64,000 nt of DNA, from contig NC_012861.1 of NCBI RefSeq assembly GCF_000026945.1, forward strand, positions 1,116,001 to 1,180,000. Direction: 5' to 3'. Below are positions 1 to 8,922 of this stretch, piece after piece. The stretch is from Candida dubliniensis CD36 (lineage: Eukaryota > Ascomycota > Pichiomycetes > Serinales > Debaryomycetaceae). The notes under the pieces were generated by a model. It was not told the origin of the DNA and did not search any database. It saw only the letters and a list, made by a program, of their open reading frames with translations. Within the stretch, counting starts at the first letter, position 1, and every line of letters starts with the position of its first letter. The translations under genes and the position numbers were made by a program.

Positions 1-104
1 ATCTTCTTCAAATAATGTTTCTTTTCATCTATCTATTATACATTCTGACAAAAAGCAAAAATTGAAAAGGAAATTATCAAATACTAACAATTTGTTCTTA
101 TTAG

Positions 105-389
105 TTACACGGTGTTCATTTCAAAAAGAGAGCCCCAAAAGCTGTCAAAGAAATCAAGAAATTCGCCACTTTACACATGGGTACTACTGATGTTAGATTA
201 GACCCAAAATTGAACATTGCCATTTGGAAAAGAGGTGTTCAAGGTGTTGAAAATAGAATGAGATTAAGAATTTCTAGAAAAAGAAATGATGAAGAAGATG
301 CTAAAGAAAAATTGTTCGCTTACGTTGAACCAGTTATTGTCCCATCTACTAAAGGTTTACAAACCGTTGTTGTTGAAGATGATGAATAA
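105..389 (+). CDS. RPL31: Ribosomal protein L31 (eL31), last exon, 5' partial
   Basis: This is the large-subunit ribosomal protein eL31, near the peptide exit tunnel. The exon opens at 105 with residues [20 protein letters not shown] and continues to [10 protein letters not shown], closely matching yeast Rpl31. The preceding bases are intron: a perfect TACTAAC branch point lies at 82-88 and the acceptor TTCTTATTAG ends at 104, so the first exon (about 18 codons in yeast) lies left of the window. The ATG at 177 is internal (Met of LHMG), not the start. Codons are strongly biased, as in other ribosomal protein genes. Family identity is certain; the 5' exon cannot be seen. Confidence 0.95.
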   Translation, partial: LHGVHFKKRAPKAVKEIKKFATLHMGTTDVRLDPKLNIAIWKRGVQGVENRMRLRISRKRNDEEDAKEKLFAYVEPVIVPSTKGLQTVVVEDDE

Positions 390-818
390 ATGATTTACTA
401 AATAAAAAAAAAAAAAAGAGAAGTTGATGGCATTAATAATGACATTGTTTTTTTTTTGTTTTTTTGTTTTTTATCATTTATTCAGGGGTTTATTTTAAAT
501 ATCACACATAGTTTGTATAATAATACGTAAAGAGAAAATAATCTTAAATTATTTCTGTTTCCAGGTTTAGGTAAATCATAAGAGTTATCCAATGACCCAT
601 AATCAGTAATAAACTTGAATACTCTAAAAATAGTGAATCCTGGTCGAACTACTACAACTACAATTAGTCTACATCAAATCTATCAACAATTGAAAAAAAA
701 AAAAAAAAGTGGAAAAATGTATATTTCAAATTACTAAACTAAATTAATAACCTACGAGTCTGTTAGTAAATCAATCTTCAATTTAAACTCTTTTCTTTTT
801 TTTTTGAGATATACTATT
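390..818. other. RPL31 3' flank
   Basis: There is no gene here. The stretch holds poly-T/A runs typical of a 3' UTR and terminator, and the branch point (762-768) and possible acceptors (near 752 and 739) of a putative minus-strand intron described with the snoRNA at 819-990. Confidence 0.6.
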
Positions 819-990
819 AATGAATGATCAGTGTAACTATGACTATTAAATGTACCAAATCATTACAAATTAAAGTCGAATTGACATACCAAAACGGTAA
901 TCAATCTAACGAAAAGACATTATATCTTCCCCTTGTTCCAATTAATGGGTACGAAAATTTTTAAAAAATTATCATCATAATTCATTCATT
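819..990 (-). ncRNA. Candidate intronic C/D box snoRNA guiding 25S rRNA methylation
   Basis: On the minus strand a C box ATGATGA (978-972) and a D box CTGA (831-828) are enclosed by a perfect 9-bp terminal stem, AATGAATGA (990-982) with TCATTCATT (827-819). The bases just upstream of the D box, AGTCATAGTTAC, are exactly complementary to the universally conserved 25S rRNA block GTAACTATGACT, with one unpaired base before the box. Yeast 25S is 2'-O-methylated there (Cm2197, guided by snR76, as I recall); the five-base rule here points to the adjacent A. A donor GTATGT at 1044-1039 and TACTAAC at 768-762 suggest it is excised from an intron of a host with no evident ORF. At about 170 nt it is long for a C/D RNA. 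A 46-codon plus-strand frame (824-964) overlaps it and is probably spurious. Confidence 0.72.
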
Positions 991-1369
991 AATATATTTT
1001 TTTTTGAAATTTTGACAATGGTTATTATTATTAGTCTAACATACTGGTTGTTTCTTCTGTAAAAGTAATTGGATAGTAAGTAAAATTAAGATTAAATGAA
1101 ATGGTGTTGAAATTTTTTTTTTTTTTTTCTTCTTCTTCTTCTTCATCGCCTTTTTTGTTTTCTCTCGATGTTAAGATTCTTTGGTTTTTTATCGGGTAAA
1201 AAGAAAAAAAAAAAAAAAAACATAGGCAATTATTAGGGCTCACTAGACTACAAAACTAAACATGTTAAAGTAAGTTAATTCTAAATGCTCTATGTATTGT
1301 TTGAATTAAGCTAAAGAAATTATCTTCTGATATTGACATGGAAAAAATTACATGAAAAAAAAAAATAAT
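991..1369. other. Intergenic region with putative non-coding host exon
   Basis: No protein gene is visible. On the minus strand this would hold the first exon of the snoRNA host, ending at the donor GTATGT (1044-1039). A TTC-rich and poly-T block (1108-1145) and a poly-A run (1205-1220) create a low-complexity minus-strand frame that is not a gene. Confidence 0.5.
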
Positions 1370-1456
1370 TGGTCCCTAGCAGGATCGAACTGCTGATCTT
1401 GGCGTAACAAATGGAATTTATTAGCACCACGCCTTAACCAACTGGGCCAAGGGACC
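1370..1456 (-). tRNA. tRNA-Ile (anticodon AAU) with a 13-nt intron
   Basis: The gene folds as a standard cloverleaf: acceptor GGTCCCT with AGGGACC, discriminator A at 1370, a D arm typical of fungal tRNA-Ile, anticodon stem TGGTG/CGCCA and T arm AGCAG-TTCGATC-CTGCT. The anticodon AAT is at 1422-1420. Thirteen extra bases (1418-1406) sit one base 3' of the anticodon, exactly where eukaryotic tRNA introns lie; removing them gives the normal 7-base loop and a 74-nt tRNA. The SEN34 gene in this window encodes a catalytic subunit of the enzyme that removes such introns. A retroelement insertion lies about 230 bp upstream of its 5' end. Confidence 0.95.
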
Positions 1457-1681
1457 TTTTACGAAAGCTTGATCTAAAACTTGATTGATATCTATTTTAA
1501 ATTGCTAAACAAAATATAAGAGGAAACAAACCTATATATATAAACACAAACTACAAATCTATAATCGAGAAAAAGACCAAATAGCTTACTAATTCAGTGA
1601 TGAGTCATCACAGTAATTAGTAATACATAATTATTCAGCAAGAGTAAATACTACACAAAGAGGTAACCTAATTATAGCACA

Positions 1682-1897
1682 AAGCTTGTTGTATAATGAG
1701 CCTCCCTCCGTCGCACTGACAATAGCATTATCATGTTATTGTGCAAGGACGATCTCTGATCGTCTAAGGTATTTACTTATTTACACTTTCGGTGGAAACT
1801 CGTCAACGAGTTTCTGATATTATTAATTTGGTTGTTTCAGAGTGATCTGATGACTCCTCGTCACTCTGCTTTTCGGTCTATATAAGGATTCTAATTT
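1682..1897 (+). repeat. Left inverted arm (U3 end of LTR, plus orientation) with AAGCT duplication
   Basis: The arm 1687-1897 matches the reverse complement of 2504-2608 almost base for base once 106 extra bases (1720-1825) are set aside: 33 bp before the insert and 72 bp after it. The extra segment contains three consecutive inverted repeats, at 1720-1741, 1748-1764 and 1795-1814. The arm contains a TATATAAGG box near 1880. The AAGCT target duplication is 1682-1686. Confidence 0.85.
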
Positions 1898-2608
1898 TCT
1901 GATTTGCCCGGATTCAAACCGGGTATCTAAATATCTATTTTTCAATTCATCCACGAATTTTGGCCATGGATACTGTTCAAATATGAATTTAGAGGTCTTA
2001 TACCAAATCAATGCCTCCCCGGTTAGATACCTAGCACTAAGACGCGTAAGTTCCTTGCCACCAACATCCATGTTCCTAGATTCCGCATAATCCTCCATCT
2101 CATAAATAAAAACGAAAAGAATTTCTGGGTCATCACTAATTCCACCTTTAAACTTTGTAGGCTTAACCACGTCATTGCCTTTACTCACACTTTCAGCAAT
2201 AACGGATCCAAGGTATCTTAATGATTCTTGATTCATAACGATGGGAGCTTCTTTGGACAAGTTCATTGACCCTGGGATACTCATGACTACTGTTTGGATC
2301 TTTTACCGCAATGCTACCAGATAATGTATTTCCTGCCTAGAATGTGATGTGGGTTATTGATATTGATAACGGGAATCTAGAATGGGGAACCACTAACGTA
2401 ACTTCTAACTGTGATCCTTATTATTCAAACTAAATTAAACTAAACTTAAACTTGACTGATTCACTAACTAACTAAATCCAAAATATATATAAAAAGATAA
2501 GGGAAATTAGAACCCTTATATAGACCGAAAAGCAGAGTGACGAGGAGTCATCAGATCACTCTGAAACAACCAAATTCAGTGCGACGGAGGGAGGCTCATT
2601 ATACAACA
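1687..2608 (-). mobile_element. Truncated LTR retrotransposon with inverted LTR ends and 5-bp target duplication
   Basis: The unit begins TGTTGTAT and ends ATACAACA and is flanked on both sides by AAGCT (1682-1686 and 2609-2613), a perfect 5-bp target duplication. Those end octamers match the termini of the Ty3 sigma LTR. Reading the minus strand from 2608: LTR start, TATATAAGG promoter box near 2516, an R/U5-like stretch, a primer-binding-like TGGTAGC (2319-2313) and a gag start at 2284. At about 1898 gag joins a second LTR start in the opposite orientation, so both ends are U3 termini. Pol and a normal 3' LTR are absent. It is a defective element upstream of a tRNA gene; family assignment beyond LTR/Ty3-like is inference. 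Confidence 0.8.
1823..2284 (-). pseudogene. Gag fragment of LTR retrotransposon, fused to LTR sequence
   Basis: The frame encodes 153 residues. About 130 look like the N-terminal part of a Ty3/gypsy-type Gag: KFKGGISDDPEILFVFIYEM, then YLTGEALIWY and WPKFVDELKNRYLDTRFESG, the usual spacing of the retrotransposon gag domain. From about residue 130 the frame simply runs through the inverted LTR (ESLYRPKSRVTRSHQ) and stops, so the C-terminal part of Gag, including any zinc knuckle, is lost. The junction falls on AAATTAGAA, a stretch shared with the intact LTR copy. The remnant is non-autonomous. Confidence 0.75.
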
Positions 2609-2613
2609 AAGCT
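2504..2613 (-). repeat. Right inverted arm (U3 end of LTR, minus orientation) with AAGCT duplication
   Basis: This is the 105-bp counterpart of the left arm, lacking the 106-bp hairpin-rich segment. It carries the TATATAAGG box that would drive the gag remnant on the minus strand. The AAGCT duplication is 2609-2613. Confidence 0.85.
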
Positions 2614-3139
2614 TGTAAAAACTCCACATTTTCATATAAATAAGTTTTTGATATATATATGTTTTGTTTTGCTTCATATTGTATCTTCTATTTATATTGA
2701 TACAGAAGTGAACTCTCAAATCCAATTGAGTTTTTACATCTTACACCTTGCGTTTAAATACTTGATTACGTCAAAAATGTATAGTAAGAGCCTAATATAC
2801 TGTATTCTTTAATCAATATGCTCTTACGCCACTGTTCAGCCAACGATTTATATCACTGATGTGATTGTAAATTGGAAACTTGTTGAATATTTTGCAAATT
2901 GCTAATGTGGTAGTTCTTCCCCTCCTTATAATTTAATTTCGTTTTCTACCCCCACATTTTTTTTTTTTTATCCAGCGGAACAGATTTTCACACTCACTCA
3001 CTCTCACAGTTAAATTCTGTCTGTTAATATTTTGTTCGTTCTGGTTCGTCCCGCAATAAATTCAAACAATTTTCAACCCATTCTTTTTAACAAACCATTA
3101 TTTTTTTAATCTAGTTTAGCATTATAAACATCAATTACA
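2614..3139. other. PEX6 upstream region
   Basis: There is no gene. The stretch is AT-rich, with a (TC/AC)-rich block at 2985-3015 and a poly-T tract near 2960; it is the presumed PEX6 promoter and 5' UTR. A frame starting at 2537 spans the LTR arm into this region and is not a gene. Confidence 0.5.
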
Positions 3140-6100
3140 ATGCCATCCGTTGCATCTTCCTCAAATGATGTTTCTATTTCACAGGAAGCTTTTGAGTCTG
3201 TTACAACCATTGCTAATGTTTCAATAATCAATGATCCTTCACTTAACCAATATGATACATTAGATATAGGTGATGAATTATTCTCCAAATTGTTCCCTAA
3301 AGAAGAAATAAATTCATCTACTCAAATCGTCAATAATAAATTTGTTTTAGTCAAGTTATTAGGTGCTCCTGATTATTTTAACAAATTTAGAATTATGAAA
3401 CTTCATGAAGTTCGTTATCAATTAAGAGAATCCATAGTGATTACAAATGATTCAAATTTAGTAAAATTTAATAATGATTCTTTGACTTTAAACAAAGCCG
3501 TCATAAAATCTATTGATTATGATGATATACCTAAATTATCACAAATATTTGTTTCTATACCTCATGAAATCTATCAATTATTACATGAAAAATCACCACA
3601 AGTTATAAAACAGAAATTTTTAACACAATTATTGGTTGATAATGGGAATGTTGTAAATGAAGGAGATTCGTTGAGATTAATTAATGGTACAGTCAATTTA
3701 TGTGAACCTTTGACTCAAGGTAGAGTTGAATACAATACCAATATTGTGTTGATTAATCAAAATGAAGATAAACCTAGTGAACAAGATAGCACCGATAATA
3801 ACAAAAATATCGATATAGAATACGAGCAAGATTTAGTCTTTGATCAAGATGAAAGTCTCGATTTGTCTGGTTACTTATCATCAAGTTTACAATTTGACCA
3901 ATTTACAAAATCAGACAAGCTCAATAGATTTAAAGTTGGTCCATTACCACAAAAATTCAATATCGATGATTTACCTCTGAATTGGAAAAAAGATGATACA
4001 GAATTGTTTGTATTTATTAATAATATTGACTTTATTAAATTGGGATTTCCAATATTCAATGGTGATTTAGTGAAAGTTAAAACAGGGACAGAAACAGTTG
4101 TTGTTAGAATATTCACATTTACTGAACCTCAAAACAGTTTCAAAATTGGCACGGTTTATATGTCTCCAATTTTATTGATAAATCTTAAATTACAAAGTGA
4201 TTCCTATATTGAATTTGATCCGGTCACCCAATTAGATACATTATCTAACACAATCCCTATTGCAGAATCAGTGACAATTTCAAGAGTTAGTTCACAAATC
4301 ACCATGGATAAAACTTATCAACAGAGTTTTTTCTCGAGTTTAAAGACAACTTTGAGTACTCGATTAAAATGTGTCAAGCAGGGTGATTATCTCCCCGTTG
4401 TAATTGACACTGTTTTGGCGAAAACTATGTTTGATAATTTGATTGAAGATGGTAATGACAATGAAGAAACTGCTGGGTCTGGTGATGGCATTGATGCTAT
4501 TCCTATTGGTAATCCAGATGCTGTTGCATGGTTTAAGATAACCGAGGTAAAGGGAGCAAATAGTATTGACACCAACCAATTTCTCATTGATCCTTTGAAA
4601 ACAATGCTAGTATCATCTGGTGTTGAAAGCATTAGATTACCACAAAATTCATTTGTGAAATGGTATCAATATTTGAATTTACCCCCAATTTTTAATTACC
4701 AAGAAGGAACAAATTTCAAATATGCTCAAGAGTTTAAGAAAACTTTATCTACTTGTCTTTCCTCCAAGATTAATTTGAAAACTTCGATATTGTTGACATC
4801 AATGAGTAGAGGTATTGGTAAAACAACTCTTGTGAGAAACTCATGTATAGAATTGGGTTTGAATTTAATTGAGTTGGATTGTTTTGATTTGTTGAACCCA
4901 GGTCAAGAATTGAAAACTATTGGGCTTTTAACAGGTAAAATAGACAAGTTAATTGCTAATGTTCAAAGTACTTCTTCATTCCATGTCATTTATCTCAAAC
5001 ATATTGAAAACTTGTGTCCCAAAACTGATGAAAATGATCAAAACTCAAGTATTTTCACATCATTGTCTTTAAAAATTATTCAAGTATTGCATGATTATTT
5101 GAAAAATTATCCAAATCTAGTGGTAGTTATGAGTTGTAATGATTATGATAAACTTAATGATAATTTGAAATCAATAATAAAATTCACCATAGAATTCACT
5201 GTTCCTAGTGAAAATGAAAGATTAGAAATTTTTCAATTCTTAATTAACAATGAGAAGAATAAAAATTTTACCAAAGATATTAATTCTTATCCTTTCATAA
5301 TCAGAAAAGATATCAATTATAAAAATCTTGCATTGCAATCTGCTGGGTTAACTCCACGAGACTTGATATCCATCATTAAAAAATCGAAAAAATTGGCCAT
5401 CAAACGATTAATCAAATTATCAAAAGATTCCAAGATTTCCATTCAAAATATAGTTAACATTGGTAATGGCGGGGTGATTAATTGGGTACCTGATGATTTT
5501 AATGCTGCTATCAACGAAGCACGTAATCAATTCAGTGATTCTATTGGTGCACCACGTATTCCTAATGTCAAATGGGAAGATATTGGTGGATTGGATCTTG
5601 TCAAAGATGAAATCTTGGATACAATTGATATGCCCTTGAAACATCCAGAATTATTTAATAATGGATTGAAGAAAAGAAGTGGGATTTTATTTTATGGTCC
5701 ACCAGGTACTGGTAAAACTTTGTTGGCAAAAGCAATTGCTACCAACTTTTCCCTTAATTTCTTTTCTGTCAAAGGTCCTGAATTGTTGAACATGTATATA
5801 GGGGAATCAGAAGCCAATGTTCGTCGTGTGTTCCAACGAGCTCGTGATGCCAAACCATGTGTTATTTTTTTCGATGAATTGGATTCAGTGGCACCGAAAA
5901 GAGGTAATCAAGGTGATTCTGGTGGAGTTATGGATAGAATTGTATCCCAATTATTGGCTGAATTAGATGGTATGAGTAGTGAAGGTGGAGATGGTGTATT
6001 CGTTGTTGGTGCTACTAATAGACCGGATTTGTTAGATGAGGCCTTATTAAGACCTGGTAGATTTGATAAAATGTTATATTTAGGTATTTCAGATACCGAT

Positions 6101-6616
6101 GAAAAACAAACAAAAATATTGGAAGCTTTGACTAGAAAATTCAAATTGGGAGATAATGTGAATTTGCAACAAGTTGCTGCCAAATGTTCATTTACATTTA
6201 CTGGTGCTGATTTCTATGCCTTGTGTTCTGATTCGATGTTGAATGCTATGACTAGAGTTGCTAATGAAGTTGATGAAAAAATAAAACAATACAATTTGCA
6301 ATTGAGCCAACAAGGAAAAGAAAAAGTAAATACAAGATGGTGGTTTGATAATGTTGCTACTGAAAAGGATACGACTGTTTTGGTGCAAATGGAAGATTTT
6401 ATCAAGGCACAAAATGAATTGATACCTTCTGTTTCTGCTGAAGAGTTGCAACATTATTTGAGAGTTAGAGAAAATTTTGAAGGAGGTAAAGAAAAGGCAA
6501 AACAACAACAAGAGCAACAAATCCAGAATCACGAAGATCAGCAAGATACCCCTGAGATCATCCATGAGGAGGATTTATTAAATAATGTTCTCAAGTTAAA
6601 TGGTAATGGCCATTAA
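3140..6616 (+). CDS. PEX6: Peroxisomal AAA ATPase Pex6
   Basis: Pex6 forms with Pex1 the hexameric AAA+ motor that extracts the import receptor Pex5 from the peroxisomal membrane for recycling. The 1158-residue frame has the family layout: a long divergent N-terminal half, a degenerate first ATPase domain (SRGIGKTT near residue 556) and a canonical second one (Walker A GPPGTGKT near 853, Walker B VIFFDELD near 908, then GATNRPDLLDEALLRPGRFD). The C-terminal tail is Q/E-rich. Length is in the usual range. CTG codon 280 (3977-3979) is in frame and would be read as serine in this clade. The gene is convergent with MDJ2. Confidence 0.95.
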   Translation: MPSVASSSNDVSISQEAFESVTTIANVSIINDPSLNQYDTLDIGDELFSKLFPKEEINSSTQIVNNKFVLVKLLGAPDYFNKFRIMKLHEVRYQLRESIVITNDSNLVKFNNDSLTLNKAVIKSIDYDDIPKLSQIFVSIPHEIYQLLHEKSPQVIKQKFLTQLLVDNGNVVNEGDSLRLINGTVNLCEPLTQGRVEYNTNIVLINQNEDKPSEQDSTDNNKNIDIEYEQDLVFDQDESLDLSGYLSSSLQFDQFTKSDKLNRFKVGPLPQKFNIDDLPLNWKKDDTELFVFINNIDFIKLGFPIFNGDLVKVKTGTETVVVRIFTFTEPQNSFKIGTVYMSPILLINLKLQSDSYIEFDPVTQLDTLSNTIPIAESVTISRVSSQITMDKTYQQSFFSSLKTTLSTRLKCVKQGDYLPVVIDTVLAKTMFDNLIEDGNDNEETAGSGDGIDAIPIGNPDAVAWFKITEVKGANSIDTNQFLIDPLKTMLVSSGVESIRLPQNSFVKWYQYLNLPPIFNYQEGTNFKYAQEFKKTLSTCLSSKINLKTSILLTSMSRGIGKTTLVRNSCIELGLNLIELDCFDLLNPGQELKTIGLLTGKIDKLIANVQSTSSFHVIYLKHIENLCPKTDENDQNSSIFTSLSLKIIQVLHDYLKNYPNLVVVMSCNDYDKLNDNLKSIIKFTIEFTVPSENERLEIFQFLINNEKNKNFTKDINSYPFIIRKDINYKNLALQSAGLTPRDLISIIKKSKKLAIKRLIKLSKDSKISIQNIVNIGNGGVINWVPDDFNAAINEARNQFSDSIGAPRIPNVKWEDIGGLDLVKDEILDTIDMPLKHPELFNNGLKKRSGILFYGPPGTGKTLLAKAIATNFSLNFFSVKGPELLNMYIGESEANVRRVFQRARDAKPCVIFFDELDSVAPKRGNQGDSGGVMDRIVSQLLAELDGMSSEGGDGVFVVGATNRPDLLDEALLRPGRFDKMLYLGISDTDEKQTKILEALTRKFKLGDNVNLQQVAAKCSFTFTGADFYALCSDSMLNAMTRVANEVDEKIKQYNLQLSQQGKEKVNTRWWFDNVATEKDTTVLVQMEDFIKAQNELIPSVSAEELQHYLRVRENFEGGKEKAKQQQEQQIQNHEDQQDTPEIIHEEDLLNNVLKLNGNGH

Positions 6617-6911
6617 ATGTTGGAGTTTATAGTGAATACACAATGAAGCATTTAAAAGGAAAATCTGATTGTAGGCTGATAAAGTGTCTTGCAAAATATT
6701 CTACTACTTCTACTATCTGGAAGAGCGTGTCCTTGTTTCGTTTCGAATATTCTATATGTTGCAGCTTTTATATAACTGTGTAACTATATACACCATTAGA
6801 ACTTTAACAATCTAAGCTGATAATTGAATTCTCATCATAATTGTTACTTTTTCGAGTTCTTATGAAAGTTTGGTTTTGGAATAGTTGGTTTATGGGATCT
6901 GTCATCATATT

Positions 6912-7343
6912 CTATTTGTTGACCATATAACTCTTATCAAGAATATCTTTAGCTTCATTTATTCTTTGACTTATATATTGACTACCATTTTTATCAGGGT
7001 GATTCAAAATCATTAATTTTCTATATCGATCTCGAATCATTTTCTTATCAAGATTTAAAATATCATTGCCTTCAATACCTAAAATCAATAATGCTTCTTG
7101 TTCAGTCATTGGATCAAGAAACGGTCGATTGGGATATTTCAGTCGTAAATATTTATAATGCGCATATCGTGGATCAGACTTGTTTATCGACATTGAAGAT
7201 TCTAAATTAATTAACTTTATATTATTGAGTGTGGCTATCATTTGAGGTGTTAGATGAAGATATTGTTTATATGCGGTGATTGTTGCTTTCGTGGTTAGCG
7301 CCACTATCGTCGCCCCTAATCCAATAATTATAGGTAATACCAT
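6912..7343 (-). CDS. MDJ2: Mitochondrial inner-membrane J-protein Mdj2
   Basis: Mdj2 is a Pam18/Tim14-like co-chaperone that stimulates mitochondrial Hsp70 at the TIM23 import motor. The 143-residue product starts MVLPIIIGLG, as in yeast Mdj2, with one N-terminal membrane segment (about 1-22). The C-terminal J domain (about 85-143) carries the HPD motif in LMILNHPDKNGS, followed by INEAKDIL. The N-terminal start motif and the longer spacer separate it from Pam18. The gene is divergent from CDC19. Confidence 0.85.
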   Translation of the reverse strand: MVLPIIIGLGATIVALTTKATITAYKQYLHLTPQMIATLNNIKLINLESSMSINKSDPRYAHYKYLRLKYPNRPFLDPMTEQEALLILGIEGNDILNLDKKMIRDRYRKLMILNHPDKNGSQYISQRINEAKDILDKSYMVNK

Positions 7344-8922
7344 AAAGAAATTAGGTTTCTAATCTTGTTTTATGAGTCACAGAAAACAATTATGTTGGGG
7401 ACAATGTGACTTTAAGAATAGGTAAATTAGTTAAGACTGCTCTTTAATATCAAAACTTATTATCGCATAGTCTATTGGTGAGAGAAATAAATTAAAATGT
7501 CGTTTGACACGCACTAACAAATTTGTACTTGAGAGACATTTCTTTACTCCAAATCAATGTTCAAGTTTGATTGATATCAGATGGGAATATCCAATAGATT
7601 CTTAAATAGCGATGAAATCAAATTTGTCTTTAATGAAAGTTATCTCTAGCCAGATTATATTCTAGGCAATACTTTGGTTTTTTTTCTGACATATTTTGCA
7701 GCAATTTTATAGAAAAACTTTTCAGCTTAGAATGCTCTTCTAAATATTCGCTATTGTGTCTTCTGGGTAACTCAATTTACATGACTTGGAAGGTATTTGG
7801 TTGCTTTAGGGACAACTACAGACTACCTGATAGTATTTTCAATACTTTGTTTCTCCATGGAACGCCATTTTGTCTTTCTACAAAAATGGAAGAAAGAACA
7901 CAGACGGCATCCAATATCAATGGAATACCCGAATCCTTCATTAGCCTACTAAACTGATTAGTTTATTTAAGTTGATAACAAGAAGTATGAGTGTGGTTCT
8001 ATTTCGTGTTTACTCATACAAATCTTTTAACATTAGCAACTTGTTGTAACAACGTTGTCTAAATTCTTGTTGGGTTTTGTGTCACAAGGCGCCTCATCTC
8101 ATAGAAAAACGAAATTCAGTGTCATTGCATATCCAAGCTCGATAAAACAACATTACGTAACATCAAAAGTACAATGCTACTTAGAACATCTCCTCAGTAC
8201 CCATGAAACCTGTTTTTATAAAATAAACAATTATAATAACAATACCCCAAAAGACTGAAATTATGTACGCCGGCCCCCCACTAACTTCTTGTGTCTTAGA
8301 ATCAATCCGTTTGTTGACGGGACATCCTACATATTTTCACTGGAGTTAGTGATTTTTTCTTTCCTTATTCTGAATAGTAGGATTCAATTGTAAATGAATA
8401 CATCATGAGATTCTAGATTGCATAAAAACCTGTCCGGGCCGGCATATAACTCAATTGAAATGAAACAACAACGTAGAAACTAATTTATTGTAGTTCCGAG
8501 TTTAGAATTGTATTGTGCCAATTGCAACTGGTGATGAAAAAAAAAAAAAAGCACCAGCAGTTAAGAGAGAACAAAAACAAAAAGCGAGTAAATAAGGAGA
8601 TACACAACAATCAATCTTTTTTTCTCTTTCTCTGTCGTGGGTTGATTAAAAATAATTTTCCTTCTTCCTTCTTACTTCTACTTCTTCGGCACACTCTCGT
8701 TCGCGGAGTGCACAAAATCCCCAATCAATAATTTTTTTTTTTCCAACATAGATTTGATATAAATAACCCACGACATCGGTATAATTTTTCCTCTTCTTTA
8801 TAATTGTTATATTTCTTTTTCTTTTTCTTTTCCCTTTTCTTGTATTTTTTTTTCTTTTTCTTCTTCTTTTTTCAATAAGAGTTATCGATTAACTTAGTAA
8901 TTACCTACAAACTACATAAACA
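7344..8922. other. MDJ2-CDC19 divergent intergenic region
   Basis: No convincing gene is present. Two short plus-strand frames (7754-7957 and 8055-8258) start at TTG rather than ATG and have no recognisable content. GC-rich patches at 8271-8280 and 8434-8443 stand out, and a CT-rich tract (8790-8870) precedes the CDC19 start, as in highly expressed yeast promoters. Confidence 0.5.
8758..8765 (+). promoter_or_regulatory. Probable TATA box of CDC19
   Basis: TATAAATA lies about 160 bp before the CDC19 ATG and is followed by a pyrimidine-rich tract, a layout usual for strong glycolytic promoters. Confidence 0.5.

Noticed and set aside
824..964. 46-codon plus-strand frame (MISVTMTIKCTKSLQ...)
   Set aside because: It overlaps the minus-strand snoRNA; part of its protein-like look comes from the rRNA-complementary guide. 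No continuation exists downstream.
1031..1243. Minus-strand 70-codon frame
   Set aside because: Built from poly-A/T and TTC repeats; low complexity only.
2537..2812. Plus-strand 91-codon frame across the right LTR arm
   Set aside because: Starts inside the LTR and runs into AT-rich flank; no family features.
8042..8151. Possible solo LTR (TGTTGTAAC...AAACAACA)
   Set aside because: The ends look LTR-like, but no target duplication flanks them and no internal LTR signals were seen.
7754..8258. Two short frames in the MDJ2-CDC19 gap, and a partly open minus-strand frame over the first
   Set aside because: Non-ATG starts, no family resemblance, broken by stops. A relic gene is possible but unsupported.
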